This document shows, in pieces, positions 1-8,981 of a DNA stretch of 64,000 nucleotides. A program made the translations under genes and the position numbers. This DNA is from Kordia algicida OT-1. GTDB lineage: Bacteria > Bacteroidota > Bacteroidia > Flavobacteriales > Flavobacteriaceae. Each line of letters begins with the position of its first letter. The first letter of the stretch is position 1. The notes beneath the pieces are model-generated. The model worked only from the letters and a program-made list of their open reading frames with translations. It did no database searches and was not told where the DNA came from. The DNA lies in assembly GCF_000154725.1 (NCBI RefSeq), contig NZ_DS544873.1:4623085-4687084 (forward strand). The letters run 5' to 3'.

Positions 1-373
1 GTAATTGCGTATTTTGAAAATTAACATTTCCACTTCCATCAGCAGAACGATAAATAAAAGCTCCCATACCATCTGGAGTAACGTCTAATGTACTTCCTGC
101 TGCTGCTACTGAACTTGCTTGACTTACAATACCATGTGTCCAGCTACCATTGTTTACTCTGTATTTAATAAATACCCATGCAGCATCCCAATTTGATGGA
201 CCAGAACTAATTCGCCATGAGTTTTCCCAAAAAAGGTCAAATTCTACATGAACCCAGTTAGATACTTCGTTTAAATTTTCAAGTGATATATTGTTCACTT
301 GAATGTTGTTTGCCTTTGTATTCGTGCTAAAAGCAAAACAAATTAACATTAAGATTAGTGTAGTTTTTTTCAT
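1..373 (-). CDS. Secreted protein, N-terminal part only (possible formylglycine-enzyme-like family)
   Basis: The gene reads leftwards from an ATG at 373 and runs off the window, so only 124 residues are visible. It opens with a typical signal peptide (MKKTTLILMLICFAFS). A region rich in Trp and Asn follows, including WENSWRISSGPSNWDAAWVF at about residues 48-67, then GMGAFIYRSADGSG. From memory this N-terminal module precedes a SUMF1-type domain in many Flavobacteriaceae proteins, but that domain would lie outside the window. The signal peptide and reading frame are seen directly; the family is inferred. Confidence 0.7.
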   Translation of the reverse strand, partial: MKKTTLILMLICFAFSTNTKANNIQVNNISLENLNEVSNWVHVEFDLFWENSWRISSGPSNWDAAWVFIKYRVNNGSWTHGIVSQASSVAAAGSTLDVTPDGMGAFIYRSADGSGNVNFQNTQL

Positions 374-709
374 TACTTTGATTTTGATTGTTAGTATTTA
401 GATAAATTGAATTTTAGTTTTACATTAATATGTGTGCCAATGACATATCTTAAATTACTTAGCTATCAAAATTTGGGGCGACTTAATAACAATCCAAATA
501 TATGTGAAGAAAAAGTTAAAAAGTTTAGATATTGTATAAATGGAGTCAAATGTTGTATAGTCTGTTTTTGGTGAAAAAAGGTGTAAATCCCCTTGTATGT
601 TATTCATTTATAAAACCAAACCGCATATACATATTTTTGAACCAATGATACCGAACACCATTAGAATTTAGTTCGAAAAGCGTACCTTTAAATTATTAAA
701 CCAACACTT
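374..709. other. Divergent intergenic region
   Basis: This 336-bp AT-rich spacer separates the leftward secreted-protein gene from the rightward response regulator, so both promoters should lie here. On the minus strand 502-495 reads TATATTTG, a match to the Bacteroidota -7 element, but no TTTG sits about 19 bp upstream of it. On the plus strand 683-690 (TACCTTTA) is a near match for the regulator gene. No ORF of useful length and no strong hairpin were seen. Confidence 0.4.
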
Positions 710-1447
710 ATGTTAAAAGCAATTTTAATAGACGACGAACCAAAAGCCCTAGAAAGCCTTTCATGGGAGTTAGATAATTTTAGTGATGAGATTGAAGTTT
801 TAGCAAAATTCTCTGATCCAGAAGAAGCTTTAAAATACATAGAAAAAGTATCGTGCGACTGTCTTTTTTTAGATATTGAAATGCCTACCATGGATGGTTT
901 TCAGTTTTTAAACAGACTTAAAACGAAAGATTTTGCCGTAATAATAACAACTGCCTATAACGAATATGCCATTAAAGCATTAAAGGAAGAAGCGATTGAT
1001 TATTTACTAAAGCCAATTGATATGGACGACTTGAAAGTGGCAATTTCTAAAGTGAAGAAATATATTTCTCGTAATGATGTTTCTACCGAAAAATTTGAAC
1101 GCATTTTGTCAGATTATAATAGTAGATTCAACAAAAAGAGAATTACGATTAATACCGATGGAAAACTTATTTTCCTTGATTTAGATGATTTGCTATTTGC
1201 AGAATCTGATGGAAATTACAGTACGTTGTATTTGGCTAATTCAAAAAAAATAGTCCTGACTAAAAAACTCAAAGAAGTGAACGCTATGTTACCTGACGAG
1301 CGTTTTTTTAGAATTCATAATTCATATATTGTCAACTTAGATAAGATAAAAGAATTTATTAAATCTGATGGTTATGTAATTTTGATTTCAAATCATAAAA
1401 TCCCCATTTCTAGACAACGTAAAGCAGCTTTTCTAGAAAAATTATAA
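710..1447 (+). CDS. LytTR-family response regulator
   Basis: This 245-residue protein has an N-terminal CheY-like receiver (about 1-120) with acidic pair D8/D9, phosphoacceptor D55 in FLDIEMP and the conserved Lys in LLKPID. A C-terminal LytTR DNA-binding domain follows (about 140-240), with FAESDGNYSTLYL and the FFRIHNSYIVNL signature. It ends five bases before the reading frame of a LytS-type histidine kinase, its obvious partner. LytTR regulators usually bind direct repeats upstream of their targets; I cannot identify the targets. The start is the first ATG and gives a full-length receiver domain. Confidence 0.93.
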   Translation: MLKAILIDDEPKALESLSWELDNFSDEIEVLAKFSDPEEALKYIEKVSCDCLFLDIEMPTMDGFQFLNRLKTKDFAVIITTAYNEYAIKALKEEAIDYLLKPIDMDDLKVAISKVKKYISRNDVSTEKFERILSDYNSRFNKKRITINTDGKLIFLDLDDLLFAESDGNYSTLYLANSKKIVLTKKLKEVNAMLPDERFFRIHNSYIVNLDKIKEFIKSDGYVILISNHKIPISRQRKAAFLEKL

Positions 1448-1461
1448 GAAAATTGAAGTGT

Positions 1462-3396
1462 ATGCACTATCTACAAAAGAATGTACTAAAATTCATTCTT
1501 ACCTTTTTTATAGCCAACATCAGCTTATCACAAACGATCGATAGTACTTTTGTGGAGCAAGCAAATGCACTTTTGGATGCAAAACCTACTGCATACTCCA
1601 AAATTGATGACATGCTTCAACCTTACAAGCAAGACTCATTACAACTACAATATTTAGCAAATCTCTACAAAGAAAAAAAATATTTACACGGTGAAAGTTA
1701 TGCGTTAAATGCCATAGGTATTTATTGTCGAAATACTTCTCAATACGACAAAGCCATTGTGTATCACAACAAAGCATTGGAAAAAGCTATTGAAGCTGAC
1801 GATAAGGAATTGCGCGTAAATGCCTTAAATATGTTGGGCGTTGTTTACAGAAGAATTGACGGTATTCGTACAGCATTAGACTATCATCAAGAAGCATTGG
1901 CACTCGCGGAAACTATTGAAGATCGAACAGATTCTGTAAAAAAAAGTATTGCAGTATCACTCAATAGTACAGGAAATATTTTTCTTGCTCTAGAGCAATA
2001 CGATTTGGCAGTTGAACGCTTCAAACAATCTATGCGAATAGAAGAAAGTGTGGGTAACAATCTCGGTTTAGCAATCAATTATCACAATATTGGATATGCC
2101 AAAGAAGCTAAAGGCGATTTGGAAGGTGCTTTGGTGGACTACAAAGAATCTTTGCGTTACAATATAAAAGCCGATTCAGAATTGGGGCGTGTAATTTGTA
2201 ACAATACGATTGGGCGAATTTACATCAAGCAAAAAAAATATGAAGAAGCTATAGAAATCATTTTATCTACATTGAAAAATGCGGAAGGATTGCGTGATAA
2301 GTTTCACCTTTCAGCAGTATATAGCAATATTGGACGTGCGTATTTTGAAATGGGAAATAATGCGCTTGCTAAAAAATATTGGGATGAAGGACTAACAATT
2401 TGCAAAGAATATAAATTGAAAAGTGCTACGGCAGAAATGTATGAACATTTGGCACTTTTAGCTGAAAAAGAAAAAGAATACAAAAAAGCATTAGATTATA
2501 GAAAGTTGTCTTACGATTTGGAAGAAGAAATTAGTAATGAAAAGAATTTCCAATACGTAAATAACTTAATGATTCAATATGAAACAGAAAAATACAACGC
2601 ACAAATTCAAAATCTTGAAAAGGAGAACGAAACCGTAAAACAAACGCTAAAACGAAATAAAAGTATTTGGATAACAAGTAGTATTGTGTTTGCTTTCTTG
2701 GCAATAATGATTTACATTTTATACCGACAACGTTTGTTAAACAATGAAAAAAAGATTTTAACACTAGAGCAAGATATGTTGCGAAGCCAAATGAATCCGC
2801 ACTTTGTGTTTAATTCGTTGAATTCTATCAAACAATACATCATCAGTAATGAGCAAAAAAATGCCGTACACTATCTCAATAAATTTGCAAAACTCATTCG
2901 TAAAATATTAGATGCTTCACGTGTAAAAGTGGTTTCGTTAAGTGACGAACTCGAAACAATGGATTTGTATATGAGTATTGAAAATATTCGTTTTTCGAAT
3001 GAAATTAACTTTGAGGTTTTGGTTGATGAAGATATAAATCTCGATCAAATTAAAATTCCATCTTTAGTGCTGCAACCTTTTCTTGAAAATGCACTATGGC
3101 ACGGTTTATCTTCAAAAAAAGGTGAAAAAAATATCAAACTCTCAGTGACAAAAACAAAAGATGATTTTGTCACAATAGCAATCAACGATAACGGAATTGG
3201 GCGAGAAGCGGCACAAAAAATCGCAGATAACAAAATTGTAAAGCGAAAATCTATCGGAATTAGTTTGACTAAAAACCGTTTGACCAACTTTGTAAAAGAT
3301 TTTAAAAATACCTTCTCAGTAGATTTTAAGGACTTAAAAGACATCAATCAGCATCCAACCGGAACTGAAGTTGTGTTGAATATTCCGTTGCGGTAA
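1462..3396 (+). CDS. TPR-containing LytS-type sensor histidine kinase
   Basis: I take the ATG at 1462 as the start (644 residues) because it begins directly with a signal-peptide-like segment; an in-frame TTG lies 9 bases upstream. Residues of about 60-370 are tetratricopeptide repeats, presumably periplasmic. One transmembrane helix follows (near SIWITSSIVFAFLAIMIYIL). The kinase core belongs to the His_kinase family: NPHFVFNSLNSI contains the phospho-accepting His447, then come the ATPase N box (LQPFLENALWHG) and a G box (DNGIGREAA). With the upstream LytTR regulator it forms a two-component system of a type common in Bacteroidota. The ligand sensed by the TPR region is unknown. Confidence 0.92.
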   Translation: MHYLQKNVLKFILTFFIANISLSQTIDSTFVEQANALLDAKPTAYSKIDDMLQPYKQDSLQLQYLANLYKEKKYLHGESYALNAIGIYCRNTSQYDKAIVYHNKALEKAIEADDKELRVNALNMLGVVYRRIDGIRTALDYHQEALALAETIEDRTDSVKKSIAVSLNSTGNIFLALEQYDLAVERFKQSMRIEESVGNNLGLAINYHNIGYAKEAKGDLEGALVDYKESLRYNIKADSELGRVICNNTIGRIYIKQKKYEEAIEIILSTLKNAEGLRDKFHLSAVYSNIGRAYFEMGNNALAKKYWDEGLTICKEYKLKSATAEMYEHLALLAEKEKEYKKALDYRKLSYDLEEEISNEKNFQYVNNLMIQYETEKYNAQIQNLEKENETVKQTLKRNKSIWITSSIVFAFLAIMIYILYRQRLLNNEKKILTLEQDMLRSQMNPHFVFNSLNSIKQYIISNEQKNAVHYLNKFAKLIRKILDASRVKVVSLSDELETMDLYMSIENIRFSNEINFEVLVDEDINLDQIKIPSLVLQPFLENALWHGLSSKKGEKNIKLSVTKTKDDFVTIAINDNGIGREAAQKIADNKIVKRKSIGISLTKNRLTNFVKDFKNTFSVDFKDLKDINQHPTGTEVVLNIPLR

Positions 3397-3753
3397 AATC
3401 TATTTATTGAAAGATTAAAAGATTGAAGAATCAAATAATTCAAGCATTATGAAACGTCTTTGCGAGAGTTTTGGAAAAACTTGTGGCAATCTGTTTATCT
3501 GAAAACGAATGTACTTTTTAATGTCACAGATTACTTCGTCATGCTTCCTCGTAATGACGTGTTTTTTGATTAAAAGATGAAAGAATTAAATAATTAAAGC
3601 ATTATGAAACGTCTTTGCGAGAGTTTTGGAAAAGCTTGTGGCAATCTGTTAGTTTTGTAATGACGTATTTTTTTATCCTAAAATTGAAATCATGGTGTTA
3701 GAAACAACCTTGAATCATTGAATTTTTGAATCATTCAATCAAGGAAAGCGAAT
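3397..3753. repeat. Intergenic region with duplicated palindromic repeat
   Basis: Two near-identical copies of a 52-bp segment occur at 3444-3495 and 3599-3650 (one mismatch), with similarity extending about 30 bp further upstream in both. The first copy is followed at about 3525-3560 by a partly complementary arm ending TCCTCGTAATGACG, so 3455-3560 could fold into a long imperfect hairpin. The second copy is followed only by a truncated TAATGACGT. A related palindrome is at 14039-14125. These look like dispersed REP-like intergenic elements. No gene is seen here. Confidence 0.75.
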
Positions 3754-5412
3754 CTATTTCATACTATCTTTTACAATCGTCATTGAATCCTTTTTTACGG
3801 TCGATGAATCTTTTACAACCTCAAGTTCCGCATCAATTTTCAATCGGTCTGGATATAAATCTTCATCAGACAATTGTTCGGAAGCTTGCCAAGTTTCTCC
3901 TAATTGTTCCAAAATTTGTGCATTCCATTGTGATGGATGTTTCGCATCAATCCAAACAACATCTTTATAAGAAACATCAACTAAGGCCAAATCGGGCGTA
4001 GAACCACCATCAAATTGATCGCTGTTTTCACGTTTTGCCGCAATGGTACTCAACATAAATAAACGTCGTTTTCCAGCAATATCTCTGATAAAAGGTCTGA
4101 ATTCTACAGGTTTATTTACATTCCAATCGTACGATTTTTTTGATTCCATCACTTTTGCTGGCATTGCAGAAACTCCTGCCAAACCTTCTTTTCTACTCGC
4201 ATGATTGTAATAGTAAACCTTTTTACTTCCATCAGCAGGAATAAAGACACTAATGGATAAACTGGTACGCTCGTTTCCAATAGGTTCTAAGCCAAACCAA
4301 TGATACAATCCGTCGTAGGCATTATTTACAGCATCTGAAAATTTAAAATCGGTCACAAATGGTTGTTGATTCTGATCTTCTATCAAATCAGGAATTTTAA
4401 CTGCCGTTTTTTTATTCCACGGAAGTGGATCTGTAAATCCGCCCAAAAACATCATAGAAGTTGCTTGCAAGCGCGATACTTTTTCTGATAAGGTATTTTG
4501 ACGTGTTAAATACGGATATTTTTGTACATCTTCAGCAGCAATAAAAGTTCCTTTACCAATAAGCAAACGCTCTAAATAATCATTAAAATCGTGTTCGCCT
4601 GTTTCTAAAACCATCACACCACCAAAAGTTGGATATGGAAAAAAGAATCCTTTCCACTTAATTAAACTGACAACCTGAACCCAATTTCCTTCATCATTTT
4701 TCATGTAATATGCTTCGTGTGGCTCATAATTAAACAATTGCCAAGGATTGAAACGTTGTACTACCGCATTGTACGTGTTTCTACTAAATGCTAACGATTC
4801 ACCAATGGAAAACGTTGCTGTAATACGATTTTCGTTTGCAAATCGAGGAGAAGGCGAAGTACTTGATACGGAAAATAATTCTTCAATATTATCGTTAATT
4901 CGCTGAATAGAATATTCTTTGGAAGGTTGCACCGCCATTGTCCACTGATTGCGATCATCTACACGAACCAATTGTGGAGGCGACACTTCTTGCGTTTCAG
5001 AAATTGACTCGTATGCCATTGTTTTAATATTATTATATGGCTGAATACGTTCGTTACGACTCAACGGTAATTTTGCAATTTCTTGCAAATTCATATCGTT
5101 AAACACGTTGTAGGTTTGTATATAATCATACATGCCAACATTAAAAAACAGCACATAAATCAACGCGATAGACGCCAATGCAACGATGCCTCGTAAAATC
5201 TTTTTTACGGCACTCGCTGCTTTTCGAAACGACCGCAATCCGAGGTAGAGAATAGCTCCAAAAAGGATTAAAATAAACAAGTACTTTCTTAAAAAGAGTA
5301 AAAATGGCTGGTAATCATCTCTCAAAATAAAAAGCGTACAGAAAACGATCAATCCTATCATGATGAGGATGAATTTTTGTTTCGCTCCGCGGTTCCAATA
5401 TCTTTTTAGCAT
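3754..5412 (-). CDS. Uncharacterised membrane-anchored protein, last gene of the AAA cluster
   Basis: This 552-residue protein has about three hydrophobic helices in its first 115 residues (near FILIMIGLIVFCTLFILR, YLFILILFGAILYLGL and GIVALASIALIYVLFF). A large domain of about 430 residues without obvious membrane segments follows, then a short Lys/Asp/Ser-rich tail. I do not recognise a family and see no catalytic motif. It lies 5 bp after the stop of the preceding 175-residue membrane protein, so it is probably the distal gene of the minus-strand operon. A role as a large membrane component of an assembly driven by the upstream AAA+ ATPase is only inference. Confidence 0.85.
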   Translation of the reverse strand: MLKRYWNRGAKQKFILIMIGLIVFCTLFILRDDYQPFLLFLRKYLFILILFGAILYLGLRSFRKAASAVKKILRGIVALASIALIYVLFFNVGMYDYIQTYNVFNDMNLQEIAKLPLSRNERIQPYNNIKTMAYESISETQEVSPPQLVRVDDRNQWTMAVQPSKEYSIQRINDNIEELFSVSSTSPSPRFANENRITATFSIGESLAFSRNTYNAVVQRFNPWQLFNYEPHEAYYMKNDEGNWVQVVSLIKWKGFFFPYPTFGGVMVLETGEHDFNDYLERLLIGKGTFIAAEDVQKYPYLTRQNTLSEKVSRLQATSMMFLGGFTDPLPWNKKTAVKIPDLIEDQNQQPFVTDFKFSDAVNNAYDGLYHWFGLEPIGNERTSLSISVFIPADGSKKVYYYNHASRKEGLAGVSAMPAKVMESKKSYDWNVNKPVEFRPFIRDIAGKRRLFMLSTIAAKRENSDQFDGGSTPDLALVDVSYKDVVWIDAKHPSQWNAQILEQLGETWQASEQLSDEDLYPDRLKIDAELEVVKDSSTVKKDSMTIVKDSMK

Positions 5413-5417
5413 AGTTT

Positions 5418-5945
5418 TTATTTTAATAATCCTTTATCTTTTAAACGTTCTCTAGCACTCTTTTTTGGTGCTTCAGATTCATTAGAAGTTTCTTCTTGCG
5501 TAGTTTCTTCTTCCGAAAAACTTGCCGCAGCTTCTTGTCCTTTGGTTTTAATATCGTCAATGATGTCTTTACTTTTATCAACGACTTTATCTATAATTTC
5601 TTCCGATTTATCTTTTACGTCAATGATGAAATTGGCAATGTAAATTCCAATCATAGTTCCAACCAAAGCAGTTACGTAATATGCAACGCTGAGCGTAAAA
5701 ATTGGTAATAAAAAGTAGATGATAAGTGAAACAATGATAAAAAATATATTCACATAAATAAAGCGTGGAATAAATTCTTGCTGCACAATAAACCCTTTTC
5801 TGTTTGTAGGCTTCATCTGCAATTCTTTCGAATTGGTAATTTTATTGATACTTCTGTACAGTCCGTTGCTTTTTGCTTCCAACCAGTAAATAGAAATTCC
5901 AAAAACGAGACTTGATATGAAGATGATAATTTCAAATGTAATCAT
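5418..5945 (-). CDS. Small membrane protein with acidic/charged C-terminal tail
   Basis: This 175-residue protein has an N-terminal transmembrane helix (about 3-22), two or three more hydrophobic segments (about 60-110) and then an amphipathic Lys/Asp/Glu-rich tail with VDKSKDIIDDIK and a low-complexity Glu/Thr/Ser stretch. The tail probably faces the cytoplasm and could form a coiled coil. The ATG overlaps the stop of the 415-residue gene by four bases (ATGA), implying translational coupling. I do not recognise the family. The context suggests a membrane partner of the neighbouring uncharacterised proteins. Confidence 0.82.
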   Translation of the reverse strand: MITFEIIIFISSLVFGISIYWLEAKSNGLYRSINKITNSKELQMKPTNRKGFIVQQEFIPRFIYVNIFFIIVSLIIYFLLPIFTLSVAYYVTALVGTMIGIYIANFIIDVKDKSEEIIDKVVDKSKDIIDDIKTKGQEAAASFSEEETTQEETSNESEAPKKSARERLKDKGLLK

Positions 5946-7189
5946 GTGTTCCAGGTGTTTTGTTTAATTAATTTGATGACCCAATCTTGATACGATGCGT
6001 CCCAAGCGGTATATTCCGCATAAAATGTTTCTTTGTCATACCAATACAAAAATAGTGGATCTTTGTACGGAGTTGTTTTGACAATAAGTTTCCAGACCAA
6101 TTCTTGCAAATCCATAGCTAATTCTGGCGTTGGTATTTGAATACATGCCAATACTTCGGGTGTTAAACCGCCTTCAATATCTAAAGCATTTGCTTTTTTT
6201 GAATTGTCTTTTAAACGATTTAGAATCATTAATTGCTTTCGAGTGTCAGCCGTTAAACGATTTAAATAGCGTTTGTATACGTTTGAATTTTCTAAAATAT
6301 CACTTAGCGGATGCGTTGGTTCATTTACATGTGATAAGAAAATGGTTTGCAATACACGTTCAAAATAACCAGATAATACGCTGTGTTCAGGATCGAGAAC
6401 AATCATTTTTTCTCCAGCCAAAGCACTAAAAAAACGTTGATCTTCAATATGAAAAGCTTGCGTACTTGATGATGTTTTTACTTTATCGGCTTCTGCTTTC
6501 GATTCAAAGATTAAAATATTTTTTCCGCTTCCTTTAGTTCTAAATACAAATACTCCACCAAAAGCTCTTGTGTAAAAAGAACTGGTTTTGTAGTCAATGC
6601 TTTCCATGTGAAGCGTTCGCGTTCGTAAATCGCCATGTTTTCTGGCAGAAGCTAAAATTTTGAGATGTAAGCTTTCGTCTAAAAAATTATCTTCTTTATA
6701 AAATTCCTCTACAAGCTTCAACTGATTTTGCTGCACGGTATACAAATCATCTACAATGGCAAAATCGACCGTAATTTGATTGTATTTTAATAAATCTTCA
6801 GGTTCGTAAAAAGCATCAATATATTGATCTAAATCGATACATATTGCGGCATCACGTGTAATGTCTTTAATGGCGTGTTTGTGTTGCTTAAACACCAAGT
6901 TCATAATTTCCCTATCAAAACTATGAAACGGCGAATACGCTGGTTTTTCATTTTGTTTTGGTGAAAGAATGATGGCATTCGGATTGGCTTCACCAGAATT
7001 TAAATATAGAAAATCATCTTTTTCATCAGCTATTTCTGGACTCCAACCCATGGCGTCAATATGAAAACTGTGCAATTTAGTTGGTGCTGTTCCTATATAA
7101 GAAAGACATTTATTATAGCGATCGACCAAAGCGCCTGTAACAGGAACTAAGGCTGCGCCAAATAATTCAGATCGTTTTAATTTTTCCAT
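5942..7189 (-). CDS. Uncharacterised soluble protein of the AAA cluster
   Basis: This 415-residue protein has no signal peptide and no clear transmembrane helix, so it is probably cytoplasmic. It is acidic to neutral and rich in Leu, Lys and Asp. I see no nucleotide-binding loop, zinc motif or known catalytic signature. The start at 7189 is the first Met of the frame and lies 36 bp after the upstream gene; the end overlaps the next gene by 4 bp. It probably works with the small membrane protein encoded immediately downstream. Confidence 0.8.
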   Translation of the reverse strand: MEKLKRSELFGAALVPVTGALVDRYNKCLSYIGTAPTKLHSFHIDAMGWSPEIADEKDDFLYLNSGEANPNAIILSPKQNEKPAYSPFHSFDREIMNLVFKQHKHAIKDITRDAAICIDLDQYIDAFYEPEDLLKYNQITVDFAIVDDLYTVQQNQLKLVEEFYKEDNFLDESLHLKILASARKHGDLRTRTLHMESIDYKTSSFYTRAFGGVFVFRTKGSGKNILIFESKAEADKVKTSSSTQAFHIEDQRFFSALAGEKMIVLDPEHSVLSGYFERVLQTIFLSHVNEPTHPLSDILENSNVYKRYLNRLTADTRKQLMILNRLKDNSKKANALDIEGGLTPEVLACIQIPTPELAMDLQELVWKLIVKTTPYKDPLFLYWYDKETFYAEYTAWDASYQDWVIKLIKQNTWNT

Positions 7190-7225
7190 TAACGTATTTT
7201 GAATTTACTATAAAAATACAATTAT

Positions 7226-7864
7226 TTATAGTTTCTCAATGTTATTTAAATATTGTTGTGTTTCGGGTATCAACGCGGTCCATTGTTTGTGTGAAATTGG
7301 CGTGATGTTTTGTGCTTTTAATTCTGAAATACATCGCTTTATCAGCGGATATAAAACTTCATATTTTGGAAGTTTTAGAATGTAATCGCTCTTTATTAGT
7401 ATACTATTGGCAAACCATGTTACATTTTTTCCTTCGTATTTGCGTATCATCCGCTGAAAAAATGATTGTGAAATGTACTGATTACCTTGCTTTGGATGAA
7501 ATAGTATTTGAGTTTCTATCCATTTTGTAGACTGAAATTCATTGTAGTTTGCATGTATGATAACGATATAATTGTCAATTTTTCCAAGCACATGTCCATC
7601 ATCAGAAATTCTGAAAGCATTTTTTTCTACAAATTCCTGAAAGAGTTTTTTCTTCGTTTTTTTACGACGATGGCGTAATTGCAATTTTGGGGTTAGCCAA
7701 TAAAGTAATGGTGCAAGAAATATGCTAATGACAAGCGGAACTAAGAGGATGATAGCTATTTTTTTCTGCCATGATACCGTTTCATCAGGAATAATTCCTG
7801 TTGCCGTTGGTGCCATGCAAAAAAGATACATCAGTATAAAATACTTGAAAAAGTTTAGTTTCAT
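7226..7864 (-). CDS. Uncharacterised membrane protein (two N-terminal helices)
   Basis: This 212-residue protein starts with a hydrophobic segment resembling a signal anchor (about 5-25) and has a second helix at about 35-60. A very basic stretch follows (RHRRKKTKKK), which by the positive-inside rule should be cytoplasmic, then a mixed alpha/beta C-terminal domain. No family was recognised. The start codon overlaps the stop of the signal peptidase gene by one base (TAATG), indicating co-translation. Confidence 0.8.
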   Translation of the reverse strand: MKLNFFKYFILMYLFCMAPTATGIIPDETVSWQKKIAIILLVPLVISIFLAPLLYWLTPKLQLRHRRKKTKKKLFQEFVEKNAFRISDDGHVLGKIDNYIVIIHANYNEFQSTKWIETQILFHPKQGNQYISQSFFQRMIRKYEGKNVTWFANSILIKSDYILKLPKYEVLYPLIKRCISELKAQNITPISHKQWTALIPETQQYLNNIEKL

Positions 7865-8562
7865 TATTTAGTGTCAAACGTAAATAAGGTTTTCCAGCGT
7901 ACGCCTTTTATAGCAGAAGCATCTATAAGTCCAAAATGACGACTGTCTTGTGAATTGTCGCGATTGTCACCAAGTACAAATATTTTCCCTTTCGGAATGA
8001 TAAGTGGTCCAAAATGATCTTTGTTCCAAGGTTGTTGATACGTTTCTACAGTTTGAGGATCTGGAATCGTTTTTAACGTACGATAGCGGTCTTTTGCGAG
8101 TTTGTATCTTCTCGCATCAACATCATCCACAAACGTGAGATAGCCTGTTGAACCTTCTGGAGTTGTAATAAGAAAATGCTCGATAGTTTCGTCATTCAAA
8201 GCTTTAAACTGCGTTTCACTTAAAAGATACGAATGTTGCAGATTGTACTGTTCGTCAATGTTTTTCCCGTTTACGAATAGTGTTCCATTTATAATTTGAA
8301 TGGTATCATTTTCCATTCCGCACAAGCGATGAACAAATGATGACTTTCCAAATTCAGGAAGATCAAATTCATATATGATAAAATCTCCGCGTTTGGGCGT
8401 TATCAAGTTGGAAGCGAGTATAAAATCACCAGCTTTCACGTTAGGTTCACTTCCCGAAGTTGCCATTGTATATGGCGAACACATTCCAGTATATTTTAGT
8501 ACGATATAAAGTACGAGCAATGCTCCTAAAATAAGTGAAGTAACCTTAAGTGTTTTATTCAT
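7864..8562 (-). CDS. Signal peptidase I-like protein (S26 family) with His in the Lys position
   Basis: This 232-residue protein has one N-terminal transmembrane helix (about 7-23). The serine box region reads ATSGSEPNVKAGD (about 34-46). The conserved C-terminal box GDNRDNSQDSR (198-208) and a following glycine-containing motif place it in the S26 peptidases. The segment normally carrying the general-base lysine (consensus VKRxxG) reads VHRLCG, so His78 occupies that place, as in SipW and the eukaryotic/archaeal branch. The serine box is also shorter than usual and lacks Met. It sits inside a cluster of unknown membrane proteins, joined to both neighbours by one-base overlaps, so it may be a dedicated processing enzyme rather than the housekeeping LepB. 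Confidence 0.88.
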   Translation of the reverse strand: MNKTLKVTSLILGALLVLYIVLKYTGMCSPYTMATSGSEPNVKAGDFILASNLITPKRGDFIIYEFDLPEFGKSSFVHRLCGMENDTIQIINGTLFVNGKNIDEQYNLQHSYLLSETQFKALNDETIEHFLITTPEGSTGYLTFVDDVDARRYKLAKDRYRTLKTIPDPQTVETYQQPWNKDHFGPLIIPKGKIFVLGDNRDNSQDSRHFGLIDASAIKGVRWKTLFTFDTK

Positions 8563-8963
8563 TATTGTGGGCGTTTTAAGAAATAAGCTTCTTTTATTTT
8601 TTCGTCTTCTACGATATACATAATGACAAATTCACGAATGGGAGTTCCTTTTTTGAAACGTACTTTTTCATGGTCAACTACGGTGTTTCCAGAAGCAATT
8701 CTGTTTGCAATGGTACATTGTAAATCTGGATTGTTTTGAAAGAGATTTCCAAAAACTTCTCGCATTTGTTCAATACCTTTAAAGCGTACTTCTTTATTGA
8801 AATCGTAGAAAATGAAGTCGTCACTATAATTTGCTAAAAAAGCATCAATATCTCGTGCATTATAAGCTTCAACTTGTTTTTGAATGACTTTTGCCGCTTC
8901 GTTTTGCTGTTGTGCCGTTGCTACAGAAACAGTTAAAAATAACAGTATGATGAGTTTTTTCAT
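8562..8963 (-). CDS. Secreted SnoaL/NTF2-like domain protein
   Basis: This 133-residue protein begins with a signal peptide (MKKLIILLFLTVSVATAQ) followed by one NTF2-like (SnoaL, nuclear-transport-factor-2 fold) domain with the typical VEAYNARDIDAFLANYSDD start. It closely resembles the last 105 or so residues of the amidohydrolase encoded just upstream (shared pattern QxxAYNxRxxxAFLxNxSxD, NTVxDHExVxxxxG and IxxxYxVxDEKIxxxYFxxR). The pair probably arose by local duplication, with one copy fused to the enzyme. Its ligand is unknown. It lies 18 bp after the amidohydrolase stop. Confidence 0.88.
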   Translation of the reverse strand: MKKLIILLFLTVSVATAQQQNEAAKVIQKQVEAYNARDIDAFLANYSDDFIFYDFNKEVRFKGIEQMREVFGNLFQNNPDLQCTIANRIASGNTVVDHEKVRFKKGTPIREFVIMYIVEDEKIKEAYFLKRPQ

Positions 8964-8981
8964 AAGGATATAATTAGTTGG

